Shown: piece by piece, positions 12,026-24,300 of the stretch | Numbering within the stretch: position 1 is the stretch's first letter | How the letters are laid out: each line of letters begins with the position of its first letter | From: Aptenodytes patagonicus | Taxonomy: Eukaryota; Chordata; Aves; Sphenisciformes; Spheniscidae | Direction of reading: 5' to 3' | Length of the DNA: 64,000 nucleotides | Assembly (NCBI RefSeq): GCF_965638725.1 | Contig: NC_134954.1 | Span: 5,327,001 to 5,391,000, forward strand | Notes under the pieces: model-generated | Told to the model about the DNA's origin: nothing | Database searches by the model: none | Seen by the model: only the letters and a program-made list of their open reading frames with translations | Position numbers and translations under genes: made by a program

Positions 12026-13912
12026 CCTCCTCTGGATTTTCTCCTTCCTTTCTCTCTTTCATTAAATGCCACTGATGCTCGTTTGTACTTCAGCTTTATT
12101 TATCCTGTATTTGTGATTGTGTTTTTTATTGTCTCATCATTCTCAGACTTCTTTTCCATTATCATGCCTCTTTAGAGCTACTTAGTTCTATAAGTATCAA
12201 TTTTAAAATCCTCCTTTTCCCTGATTTATTATTAATGTCTTCTGTAAGATGCTTTGTGTGACAAGAACATTACAGAAAACATAACTTTGATTTCTGTTCT
12301 CTTTAAATAGTTGGGGGGTTTGTTAACAAGCCCCGTTTAAATATGTTTTCTGTTGCTGAAATCTCACTGTTTCTTGTTTTGCTCTTCTCTTGTAAGAAGG
12401 GGTAAAAACTGAAATCACTGTGACAAAAAATACAATTCTTAATGATGCAAAGTAGATGAGAAGTAGGCAAGAGTAGGAAGGCATTGAGGTATTGTATTTA
12501 TAGGCCCTTGGCAAGTGCAGCTAAACCCACACAGTGATATTTAGTTTATAAGTAGTTTATAAAGCGACTGTTCTAATGCTGTCCTTTTTTGTGTGTGTTT
12601 TACCTTACAGCTGGAAAGCAGTTGTCATGCAGGCTCATGTACAAAAGCAGTGCCAAACTTTAGGGAAGCTGTGGTGTAAACACTGCTGCAGCGTAGCAGT
12701 ACTTGATTGTGAAAATTAGAGCCCTACAGGTATTTCAAAACGAGAAAGCAAACAAGCAGTGAAACACCTTTTGTCAAGTCTTGTGAGCAGTAACTATTCT
12801 TTAAGCTGCTGCCAGTAGATATTCTGGGTACTTTAATTCCTTCTTAAAATTCGGTCTCTTTATTGACGTTATGATTTCTACTCCTGCCGATCTGGAAGTG
12901 CTTTACTGGTCATAGACCGGTAATGAGCCAGAAATGAAAAGCGCCTTTTGGAATGCGGAAATGTCAGAAGACTCTGTACTTTGCTCATGTCACTGGCTGA
13001 TCTAGCCAATGTCTTGCAAGAGGGACAAATCTGGCTTGCAAGACCAAAGGCAGGGACAAAAGACCCCCAAAGTGAAATCTTGGGACTTTTGAAGTGACAG
13101 GGCTGCTTAAGCACCTCTTGAACTCCTATAAAGTGTTTATTTCTAATTAAATGGGTTGTTCCAGTTCCTTTCACTTGATACATACAAACAGTAAGAATTA
13201 ATATAAATGGATTAAATCTGCATCACTTCAGGAATTTCCTTTGTAACTACTTTATTTTCTTTTTTTTTTAAGTTTACATAGAACAGTGACCACCTTGCCT
13301 TCTCCCTGACCCCCAGTTCTCCTACTGTGCTGCAGGGAGGCTTTGAGATGAATGAGATTCTTTCATTTGATCTGTGGTGATAGGAAGTCCTGAAAATAAC
13401 ACTGAGGAGCCCAGGATGGATTGCCAAGTGGATCACATCTTGAATATACTAAATGAGTGCACTTAATGTAGCGTTACACAATCCAGATCCTTCTCTGTGC
13501 TTCTTTCTGTTGTCTGAAGGCTACTATTAGTTTGAGGTTTTATTGATAAATAAGGAAAGTATTGTTGCTGTGTGATGGTGGGAGAAATGGCTTGTGGTCC
13601 GTCTCACCTGCCACGTATATGGTCTGCACTGAGGTGTTTTGTTCGCAAAGTTCTGCGTGTTCAGCTGATGAAAGCACACAAGCAGCAACAGACGGAGCCT
13701 TGCTGCCAAAAATGGTAAAAGAATGTAGTTGCAATTATAGTAGCAAAACCTGCCTTTTTGCCGGGATAGATTATTCCATGCAGGGAACTACTTCAAGCAA
13801 TACCACTAAAAGATTTCTTGCTAGAGTAAGCTACGCTTCCCATAGGTGAATTTGCCAGGATAACTATATTTACATATTGTGTGTGTACATATAGGTGTAG
13901 AAATATATATTT

Positions 13913-14375
13913 CTCTCAATCCTAACCCTAAAAACAACTGTTACCTCAGTCTGAGCTGTTGACAAGGCCCCCCAGCCATTGCCTGGATGAAGAAGTTTCT
14001 CACAACCGAGTATTCCTTACAGCTCACGGTTTCCTCTGGGAGCCCCTTTCCAGCCCCGCTCTAACTGCAGCTCCAGGCTGTCTCTCTCTTAACCGAGCCC
14101 ATAACCATAATCTCGGTCTGAGCCAGCGACAAGGTCCGCTACCCACCGCCCAGGTGAACAACTTCTCTCAGCCATCCGAGTTCCCTTTCCAGCCCACAGT
14201 TCCCGTCAGCAGCCCCTTTCCAGCCCATCTCCAAGTGCGCTCTAGGATTTCTTTTTCTCTCAACCTTAAACCTAACCTCAGAAACCCCAGTTATCTTGGT
14301 CTTTGTCTTCGATACAGCTCCCAGCAATTGCCGTATTAGTAAGTTTCTCACAGCCCGGTTTCTAGGAAATTCCCC
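13913..14375. repeat. Decayed tandem repeat, 171-173-bp period, about 2.7 copies
   Basis: Units start at 13913, 14084 and 14257, each with CTCTC(A/T)A followed by a telomere-like CCTAACC/TTAACC stretch. Shared blocks are GTCTGAGC....GACAAGG (units 1 and 2), AGCCCCTTTCCAGCCC (units 1 and 2) and AAGTTTCTCACA (units 1 and 3). The copies have diverged strongly. I know no named family with this unit. Confidence 0.7.
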
Positions 14376-15177
14376 CACTGCTTCATATGAAATTCCCCTC
14401 CTTTTCTAGGAAAATGTATATCTAAAGTATTGGCAAACCCTTTGAACTGTAAATAACGTCGTGTTCTCTCTCTGCCCATCTTGTATCTGTTCTGCAAAAG
14501 TAAGATTTTCATTCACAGAAAAATGCAGAAGTGAGACGTTTACAGGATTGCTTGTGATTGGGACCGGGTTATGAATATGCTAGGTTCTCAAGCTCATTTG
14601 ACAGGCTGTTGATAAGGAACTTTGTCCTTGTAAGATGGAGTGAGATCTGGGTGACTGACAGCGAGCAGAAGGCCCAAGCCGAGCCCGTTCTTTCGTTCCC
14701 CTACGTCAACATGCAGTTTTGTAAAACCTCATCCATTTTCTCAAATACTGGTAGACTGGATCTGTGTAAATACAGATCAATATTTCAGATTTCTTGGCAA
14801 TCCTGAGTAGATTTCGTACCAATCCTGCCAATTCTTTTTGGTTTGTTGGTTTGATTGTTCTTCTGCCAGCCGGTGCAGGAATAATGCATTGCGTGCAGAA
14901 TTTCTGTGTTTTTTTGTCACAGCTCAATTTGAGGACCCTCGGTGCAGCTTTGAGCGTTGCCTACAGCATCACTTTGTTCTTCTGTCATTGCCCCCAACTC
15001 TCAACTCCTTGTGACTACACTTCCTATGAATTTTATTGTACAATTTGTTTCTCTAAATAAGTCTGTTCAGTTAGGATCACCTACCACTTGCCTAGTAATC
15101 GGAACAAAGAGTTTCCTTTACGCGCTTTCCGCTGGTTTCCTATATTGCTATTACAGCTTTTGGTTTTCTTTTGCCAG

Positions 15178-15395
15178 AATGAGTGGGGCTGCGTTCCCAT
15201 CTCCAGCTGCCGAGATGGCAGAAATTAATCGCCTTCAGTATGAAATGGAATACACCGAAGGAATCAGTCAGCGCATGAGGGTCCCAGAAAAACTCAAAGT
15301 AGCTCCTCAAAATGCTGACCTTGAGAAGGGCATCCAAGAAGGATTTCCAAATGCCAGTGTAACTATGCAGGTTCCAGAGCGGATTGTAGTGGCAG
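15178..15395 (+). CDS. MFF: MFF exon 2 (start codon)
   Basis: The acceptor is TTTGCCAG and the ATG is at 15179-15181, one base into the exon. It encodes MSGAAFPSPAAEM to PERIVVA and ends with one base of Gly (G|GT) at a GTATGT donor. It carries the DRP1-recruiting N-terminal motifs. A second ATG (MAEINRLQ) 13 codons in resembles the start of short mammalian forms. Confidence 0.95.
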
Positions 15396-18300
15396 GTATG
15401 TCTGCATCTGAATAAAAGAAAAATAGGCAAAAATTTAAATTAGTTCCCCAAATTTCTGGATGGACAAAAATACATACTGCTATATTTTTAAATGAAAAAC
15501 CTGTAAAATGCTTTCTGGTTTTCAAACAGTTACTGCTCATCAACTTTGACTTAGGAATTTTCTTAAACTCTGAAAATGTTTCGTGAATAGTTTTGGTATA
15601 GCTTGTAGTCGAGACAGTTAACGAATGAATTATGAACAGAAAGTTTAATTGCTGACTTTTCATCTTACTAAACCATTTCTGGAACAAAAAAAATTTAATG
15701 TTTATTGATTTACACCTGATTTTTCTTAATTAACTATAAGCTAAAGTAACTATAACAAGTTTCGAGATGTACTCTATATTAGCCGCGCAAAATGTGTTTG
15801 ATTATAATCAGAATGCTAATATGTTAAGGATCTGTCTATTATTGGGTGGGCTCTATCAATACTTCTTTAGTATTTATGGTCATGGGCTTTACAGTGACAG
15901 ACCCGGAACTGCTGAAGGCCTTACAATTTGCAAAATGTGTGACATGCATATATTTTATGCTTTGAAAGAGTGACATCTTCACATCCCCAGCCACCGTATT
16001 TCTAAACAAATACACCTTTAATAGGACTATGTCTTGAGATTAAAAGTGCCCTCACTTGCAGTAACAGTTCGTGTTGGTCAGGATTACTCAGGATCGTTGT
16101 TCTTGGAGAAACTGCTCAAACAGGTGTCAGTTAATGTGGTCTTTGAGAGCTTTAACCATAGTTTTTAACCTACGAGCCGTCTTAAAGAAAGGTATACTTA
16201 ATTATTTGGCATAGTCAGGGGAAGTAACTGATGTGATGTCTTTTTGAACTTTAGCATTAGCCCTCAGGCCTCAGAACAGCTTGCTTTCTATTGACAACTG
16301 ATGTTCTTGCAGGTAATAGTGAAGACATTCCATTTTCCAGACCACCAGACCTTGACCTTCTTCAGTCTACTCCATTCAAACCACTGGCATTGAAAACTCC
16401 TCCCCGTGTTATTTCTCTTAGTGATCGACCGCTAGACTTTTTGGACCTAGAAAAACCTCCACAGCAGACACCTCAAAGTGAAGAGGCTAGTACTTATTTT
16501 GCTTTTTCCTTAGTTGAGAAGCATTCTGCTAAAGAAATTGAAATGACCAATGATTTCTCTACTGCGGTGCAGATCTACTTGGTGCTAACATAAGCTGGGA
16601 AAATAGAAAAATATTTTTATTAGCACTGTAGTAGTTCTAATTATGACTTTGAAGTTCCACATTTAATTGGCAGGTGGCTAGGGGTTGCCATGCTCAGTAA
16701 GCTTACACAGTACTTACAAAAATAAAGTCATAATTAGAATTATTCAAAATACTTTTAACAAAAAAATCCTTTTGGTTGAAGAGAAAGCTGCAGGATTTTT
16801 TTAGTTTGCAGGTTATCAGAAAGCAAACTAGGATTCTTTTAATGTGTATAGTTAACCTTTGGAATTCGTGGCCAGATGATATAACACCATGTAGAATTAG
16901 TGAGTTTTAACAAAACTCTGAAAACCAACTTCAAAGAATGGTACACCATTGGCATCCAGGTGGATGACGTGTAATGGACACCTTAAGAACTGAAAAATAT
17001 TTATGAAGCTGCGTATTCTATAGACCCATAAAATACAGTAGAAATATATTTCTCCCTGGTGATAGGAAGTAATATTAAACATAACATTGCCTTCTTACAT
17101 ATTCAAACTTCTGTTTGTTCATGCTTTTGGCATCAGGTCATATGGGTAGGTAACGACAGGATTGCAGTAAGTTTGGACCTTGGTTTTACATGTACCAGCA
17201 TCGGATCCTGCCAGCGGTTGTTTTCCTCCTAATCACTGTGAAACCCATGAAAACGTGCCTTTGTATCTGAGGGCAGCTCTAACTTTCAAATCTCCAGTGT
17301 GAGTTATTAAGTGTCTCCTGGAATTCCCTGTCTTTTATCTCCCTCTTTCTCCCCTTTTATGCAGGTCCGCTCAGTGGGAAGACTGAAGAGAGAACGTTCC
17401 ATGAGCGAAAACGCCACTCGACAGAACGGCCAGCTGGCCCGAAATGATTCCATGTGAGTAGAGCAACAGGGTGCAGGGACGCAGCTACAGCTTTGTTACG
17501 TATTCTCTTTGTTCCTTATCTCCTCATTATTTGTTTTTTCCAACTAATATTTTGTATGTTGTGGCAAGTACATAATTTGAAATATTATAAGGCCAGCATT
17601 TTCCTTAATTTCTATGCTTTTTGTTTAGTGAGGTGACTCATTTGTGAAGTATTTTCTTGCAGTGGGTGGGTGGGAGTGTTTGTGGGCTCACAGTTGGTTT
17701 CACCAGTTACCGTGAATTGTTACTTCAGGAGATTTTTCAGCTTCTGAGCTGGTATAATTTTTTTTTTCCCCCTGAATTTTCAGGAAATTGAGTTCTTTGT
17801 GCATGAAAATGTTCCCCGTTCTCTCACTGTTGATATTATGTAATGGTTTTCATTCATAGAAAAAGGAATACGTGTATTTCTCATAAATATTAGAATAAGT
17901 AATTTTTCTTTGCTGTCAATGTACTTAATGTATTGGAATCTGTGAGTATATATCTTAATCTTTTGAGACCAAAATGGGAAGCAGCATTTAGAGTTGGAAA
18001 CTTCATCTGTTGATACCATCTGAGGTAGCAATTCTTATGGTGCTTTCTGAAGACATACAGGTCTGTATATTTTTATTAGATACGATAGTCTTTGATTAAT
18101 CATGGTTTATTCTGAGTGACAGCATCTTTCCACCTGGCAATAACTGTTTTTGCAATGTAACACTTAAAACTCATATATAAAAGATTCGTAATACAGCTAC
18201 CATAAAGAATACTTTCCCTTGTTGAAAGGATCTTAGGTTTAAGACCTAAAAGATGGGATTCATCTGTCCCGAATGTAGACTGTGTAACACTATTGCTAAA

Positions 18301-21300
18301 TCACCATAAACTTAATTTTCAGTAACTAGAGGGAAATAAGTGCATGACCTACTTAGGGTCTACCTATTTTTAGTCTAAAACGGATCAAGTGAATTATGTC
18401 CTAGAAACGTCTGTTTTCTTCTATTTACAGCAGGGGCACTAGGAGGTACTATATGTACTGCATATCTGTCTACCTGTTAGTTTGTCTAAAACAGGTGAAA
18501 TGTGCTCTGATGCATGTTCTAGACATGTTGTAATTGTCCTTCTCTTCGTCCAAATCTTCATGGAAATACTGTTGCATATCTTCCTCTTCTTACTTAATCA
18601 GGCTTTTGGTTCATACAAGCTTATAGATTGCTCGTGTCTAGGTTCTCAAGTCTGCCGAGTCATATATATTCCCTGAGCTGGCACAACCAGGTTCACATCC
18701 ATAAGCTCCTCATCAGCTCGGTCTCCAAATGTTCTAGCAGCCTGCTGAGTGCCCAAGTTCCCCGTGGTATCAGTCATCCAGTTATGTCCTGTTGGACCAG
18801 TCATACTAGAATTTCACGGCAGGAATGGCCTTCACTTGCCTATCTGACAGTTTTCACGTGATGCATGCTGGAATAGATGGTCTTCATGTGACGGAAGCTG
18901 CTTGTGAAAAAGTTTACCCCTTTGACGTTACCAGCTCTGCGTTGCCAGTCTTTGATATATTGGACTTAAAGGAAAAACAGACGGTATATGAATTCTTGCG
19001 ATTTCTTGAAATCACTTTGTCCTTGCTCCCCAGGTTAGTTTAGTCTTCTGAAAGTCATGGGCTGTGTCTGCCCAGCCAGCCATCTGAGAAGCTGGCAAGA
19101 TCAGCTCTGACTGGATGTAGCCAGTTGCTGTCAGATTTCTCGCGTGTGCTTGGGCTTCTTGAATCCAAAAATCAGAAATCTGTAAAACTCACCTGTGTGC
19201 CTTGCTGTCGCTCAGTAGCTATATATAGAATTACTCGTTTAAAATGGTCTGAATATTATTTGCTGTCACAGTTTATTAATCTGCTAGCAGTCCTTCAGAG
19301 GCTTAGCAATACAATACAAACTTGGAATCCTTTAATTGAGAAGGATACGATCAATGAACATATAACTGGTAGCTTGCGTGACTCAGTTTATCATTTACAA
19401 AAGCTAGGAAATTGTGACACATCTGGAGATTAGCTTTCCTCTCTTGATGCCCATGCTAGTGCCTGCATAATGTCTGTCAGATAAATCAAACTTGCGATGC
19501 CAAGCAGTGTCCATATGAGTGTCTTTCAGGAAAATTATATAAACTTTAGATTGATCCAGGATCTCTTCTCTTTTGTTTGTATGAAAAATAACAGCTAGCT
19601 AATATTGAGCCTGCCGTATCTGTGCTCTCTGCTGCCCATGTGGAAGAAGCTATCCTTCCTCACTGCAGCATTCCCCACTTGCTGACCTGCTGATAAAGTG
19701 TTTTAGAAGAACTTCATTTGTCTCTTGTCCTCTCAAGTACTTGTTTTCTTATGACAGAAGTTATACTGTGCCTAATGTGTAGATCATCTGCTTTGAAATC
19801 ATTGAGGTTCCTAGAAATTGCTGCTTTTTCCGTCATCGTTGCTTCTTCTGACTCAGTGTGATCCAAGAAAAGAAATCACTTTGGACATGCTGTGGCATTC
19901 TCAGTGATGCTGAGTCTGGCATTTCTCCCTCATACAGGTTTTGTCAATCTCCAGGTGGAGAATGTGACTATGTACCTGGCTAACTCTCAGGAGAACGTTA
20001 TGTGAATTCAGATTACGAAAACACTATGTTTAAGGTGGAACTTGTATGGCTCACACAAATGCAGGAAAGCCAAGTCTTTTGTACTTGGTGAAAAAGGTAT
20101 CTCTTGGCTCTTGTTTCCTCACAGTTTAGACCCACAGGACATATACTGTAAACTGCAAAAAAAAAAATTGCACGTTTCATGTAAATAAAACCAGAAGTAG
20201 CGATTCTACAAACAAAATTGGTAACGTGGCATTCTGTTTTCACTTAGAGAAGTAGCTGCCCATGTGGAAGTGTTATTGTGTAGCTCAAGATAGACAATAC
20301 AAGCAAACCAACCTGCTTAATGTAAATTATGCTACCTCAGATGGTACTGGGTATCGCCTAGCTCATAGACCACTATTTCTGTTAGAGGTTCGTGGTAAAT
20401 GTGATGCACGTCTTCTAAGTTTAGCTTCCTTGTTGATAAATTAGACCATTTAAGTAGATAAATTCTCCTACAAATGTATTCTTTGCACTACAGAAAACGT
20501 AATTGTATACCTGTTACCTCATTTATATCACGCTGAAATTTCTTTACCATCTAGAAATATTATTTTTTCCAGTGGTACAAAACCACAAGAAACCAGCTGC
20601 TCCTAAAGTTCTTATTTCCAGTGTTGTTGGCTGAAAGAAATAATCTCTGTTCTAATTACTGTAATGATACATTGCTGCTTCATCAAAACTGGCTTGACTT
20701 TTAAGTTCATATCATGATATAAACTAAGTAGTTTACTTCTGCAGTAACAAATACTATGGTGCTCTAACTTGACAAAGATCAGCTCTTTATTCCTGTGCTT
20801 GCATAAGTCTGGTTCACATCTTCAAATAGAAAAGAGAGTCCACATTTTACTTCAAATATTTAATTCCTATCCAAAAAATCCTTTTTTTTTTTTTTAAAAT
20901 GCTTGTTTCTCTTACCTCCTTGATTCAACTTCCTGATAGACACCATAGTCTATTTGGATGCTGTGATGAGGACCCCCTTGAAAAGGCACATGGAGCCTTT
21001 TAAAACCTTTGTTTTCTAAATAGGACTATAATACTCAAGTTTTAATCTGGGAGACTGTTGTCCTCCTTGGACAAAATGTTCAGATGTACTGCGCAAAATT
21101 CCAGTGCTTGACCTACAAAGTGACAAAATTAAACATTCTGGAATAGATTGCCAGATTGAAGTAAAAGAATTGGCTGGGCTCCCTATCACAGTGTTCTCTA
21201 CATGGTACAAATAGTTGTTTCTTTTCTGTTGTTTTTCTCTTCTTGTCGTGCAGCTGCATGCAGAGACAGTTCTGAGAATTTTTCGGGAGTTGGGCTTCAC

Positions 21301-24300
21301 TAAAGACAGTAATTCTCAAATGTTTTTTTAAAAAACTGAGACTAACAAGTAGGCACCTGCTTGTACAATAACTATGTATCTGCATAGCAATAATGACAGC
21401 TCTCTAAATTACAATCCCTCTATTTATAAGGATGCTTACTTAAGAGATTACAATTATTATTCAAGGTGGCACAGATCAGATACTGTCCCAAGAAATAAAA
21501 TGCCACGGTTCCAGTCACCTGTTTCGACTAAGGATTGCACGTAAGCCTAAATGTTACCTGGTATATGAAAATCAAGAGTGTGTTTAATTATGTAGCTCTC
21601 TGCAATACTAATTTTCCGTCTAAGTATCTGTAGTTTAGAATATAAAATTTGAAAATTTGCTACACTGAATGTGTGGTTTCTAATTTTGCTTCAGGGTTTC
21701 TCAAACTTTGCCAAATCGTTTTCCCTGTGTAAAGAAAGTAGGGAAAAATACCTGGCAGCAAAAGGAAAGGGACAGCTTCAACTCGGAACCGATTTGTAAA
21801 GAAAAATTAAATTTCAAAATAGCTTTAGTTTGATTCTTCGTTCTTTGGCTGTTTTTGAATAGCCAGAGAAACAAAGCTTTTTGTTGGCCATTGCCAGCCA
21901 ATGTTGAATACAAGGATTCCACTTCTGCATCGGAAGTCAACAAACCACCAAGAGTGTGTGGAAAAGGGGACAGCGTTTAATTTTTCTTCTACTCCAGCCT
22001 TTCCCTTAGAAAAACACATCTCTCTAGAGAGCTTAATTTCACAGTTTGAGAAATTCTGTTCTTCATGCAAGCTGTGGGGGAAAAGGTAATGGTGTGCACA
22101 TCTTTAATGAGAATACAGTCTGTCTGTGTGGTTCAATTTAAAGTAACCTTAATTAGTTAAATCTGTTTACCTCTCATTTGATACTTCCAGAACTGTAAGT
22201 GAGAGAAATATCTGAAATAAACCCCGTGTACATCACAAATGTTTTGAGAAAGTTTAGGGGAGGTAACTGCTAAACTAAAAACTCTGCGTAGAGTAGAATG
22301 TTACTGTGCTCTTCCATAGTAATTTCTGTACTTCCATGTTGTTTGTTTTGTTTCTGGTGTTTGTAACCAGGAGTGCTAAAATAAGTGGCTGGAGCTGTAG
22401 ATGAGAATTCTTTTCAGAAATTTGAAACAAAATTATACCTAGGACTGAGACCATTTAACTACAAATGGAGAAGAGAAGGGGGATAGCCACAATGTCTAAT
22501 GATAAGTAGTCATACTAAACATTAGAGAATTTTCCATATGTTAGGGATGTTTTTTTCTTACGTCATCTTGGCTGATTTGTATGTCAGATATTTGCTGCAT
22601 AATATTTCTTCTCCATAGTCTCTGACATAGTCCAAAGGACTACCACATGTTTACAGGACAATAATTTTGAATCCTGAAAAAGGAGGATAGAAGAAAAATT
22701 TGGCTGCTTATTTGTTGGGGGGTGTGTGTGTTTGTTTTTCCCCATATTCCTTAATCCTGACATTTGAGCCCTTCATAGAATTATTCTCACTTTCAGACAG
22801 AGAGGAAGAGAGACGTCTCTCTCAAACTGGGCACTTTAGAAGGATATTAAAATTAGCAATAGCCTTTATGGAGAAAATTTGAGTAATTTCATGTAGCTGT
22901 ACAGTTTAGCTCATATCCAGGAGCAAATAGATTTAAATAATCTCTTAAACAATTAAATCATTTAAGAAACTAAATGTTCTCTTAAGTAAGAATTAAATAA
23001 TATCTTAAAATGAATGAAGTAATCTCTTGAAACTGCCTTTTCTTACAAGCCACCTATAAAACAACGAGCATAAAGTAGTCCAGGGACCACGGGCTCAGGA
23101 ATTACCTAGTTCTGAAGTCCGCCTTGATTTTTCCTTACTATATACGCTTTCCATTTAATCAGCACATGTAACTTTCTTCTAGAGAATTTTGTGCAGTTTT
23201 AGTTAAATAGGTTTGGGGGATTTTTTTTCAGTGTCTACAGAAGACTCTGTATGCAGATAATATTACTGTGGTATTTACAGTAATACCATTCTGGACAACA
23301 GGAATTCCACAATATCTTCTCATTTGCAATAGGTCTAAATACTGTTTGTTACCTTTTTTTAAGCTGTCTTTCAGCCTATTCTGTAAATCGATGAAGTGAT
23401 GAACAGGAAAAATTACTTTTCATATAAAACACACTATGAGTTCAAGCCTTCAGCTCTTCCCTCATTTCCCTCAAGCCAGCAAATCCACAAAGGAGTAGAA
23501 ATTCTCATAAATTCACTTTAGTGGCAGTATTTCCATACTTGCCCCTGCTCCTTGATATTTTTCTAGTGAATATTGGCAAATCCAATGCAATTCAAGAGTA
23601 AAATGTGTGGGTGTGACCACTACCATTGATTGCAAAGTAGAAGTCATCATAAATATAAAAGGAAGTTGGATCCTACAAGTCTGGGAGAACGATAAAAGCT
23701 GCAAAGAAGCGAAATAGATGTTTATTGATGCCTCCTTCCCCTTTTTACTTTCTCTTGTCCAAATGTAGTCTACAGCAGCATGAAAAGATATTTGCCGTTC
23801 AGGTAATAAATAATGACCAGTATCAGTCAAGCACCAGCCACCGCTGTCTTTGCATGTCTCTTGAAGAACATGATGGCTGAACTTTTCTGTGGGTGAAGTG
23901 ACGTCCGTGTAATACACTTTGAATCTGTCTTTTTTCAATTGAATTTTCGTTCTTACTCATTTTTGTGATCTTGGCGCCAGCCAGTTGCAGAGCAACTCTA
24001 TTCAAAATAAGAGCATCCATAGAAGTATGACCCATCTAGAGATTATCCAAATATCAAACCAGCTTCCAAGCACTCAGCCGCTAATGCTTTGCTTAATTTC
24101 TTAAAAATGCCAGAAGCGGGAAGATTGGCATTCTAACTCCAGAAACTGTTGGAGCGAAGCACAAGTGGCAAGATCAAAGGCAATGTGTTGAATTATGGAT
24201 GCTAATCTTGGAATAAAAACTATCCCAAGATTTAAAGAGTACAGTGACTCGCACTTTGTTTTGCATTTGTGTTAATATTTACAGTTAAGTTACCACGAAT

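Larger units (their letters stand above)
9674..15177 (+). other. MFF intron 1
   Basis: A 5.5-kb intron. It holds the downstream half of the CpG island, a reverse CR1 (11247-12025) and a decayed tandem repeat with a 171-173-bp period (13913-14375). The remainder is ordinary AT-rich sequence. Confidence 0.6.

Noticed and set aside
11648-12175. 175-residue forward open frame
   Set aside because: It is the complementary strand of the CR1 ORF2 fragment.
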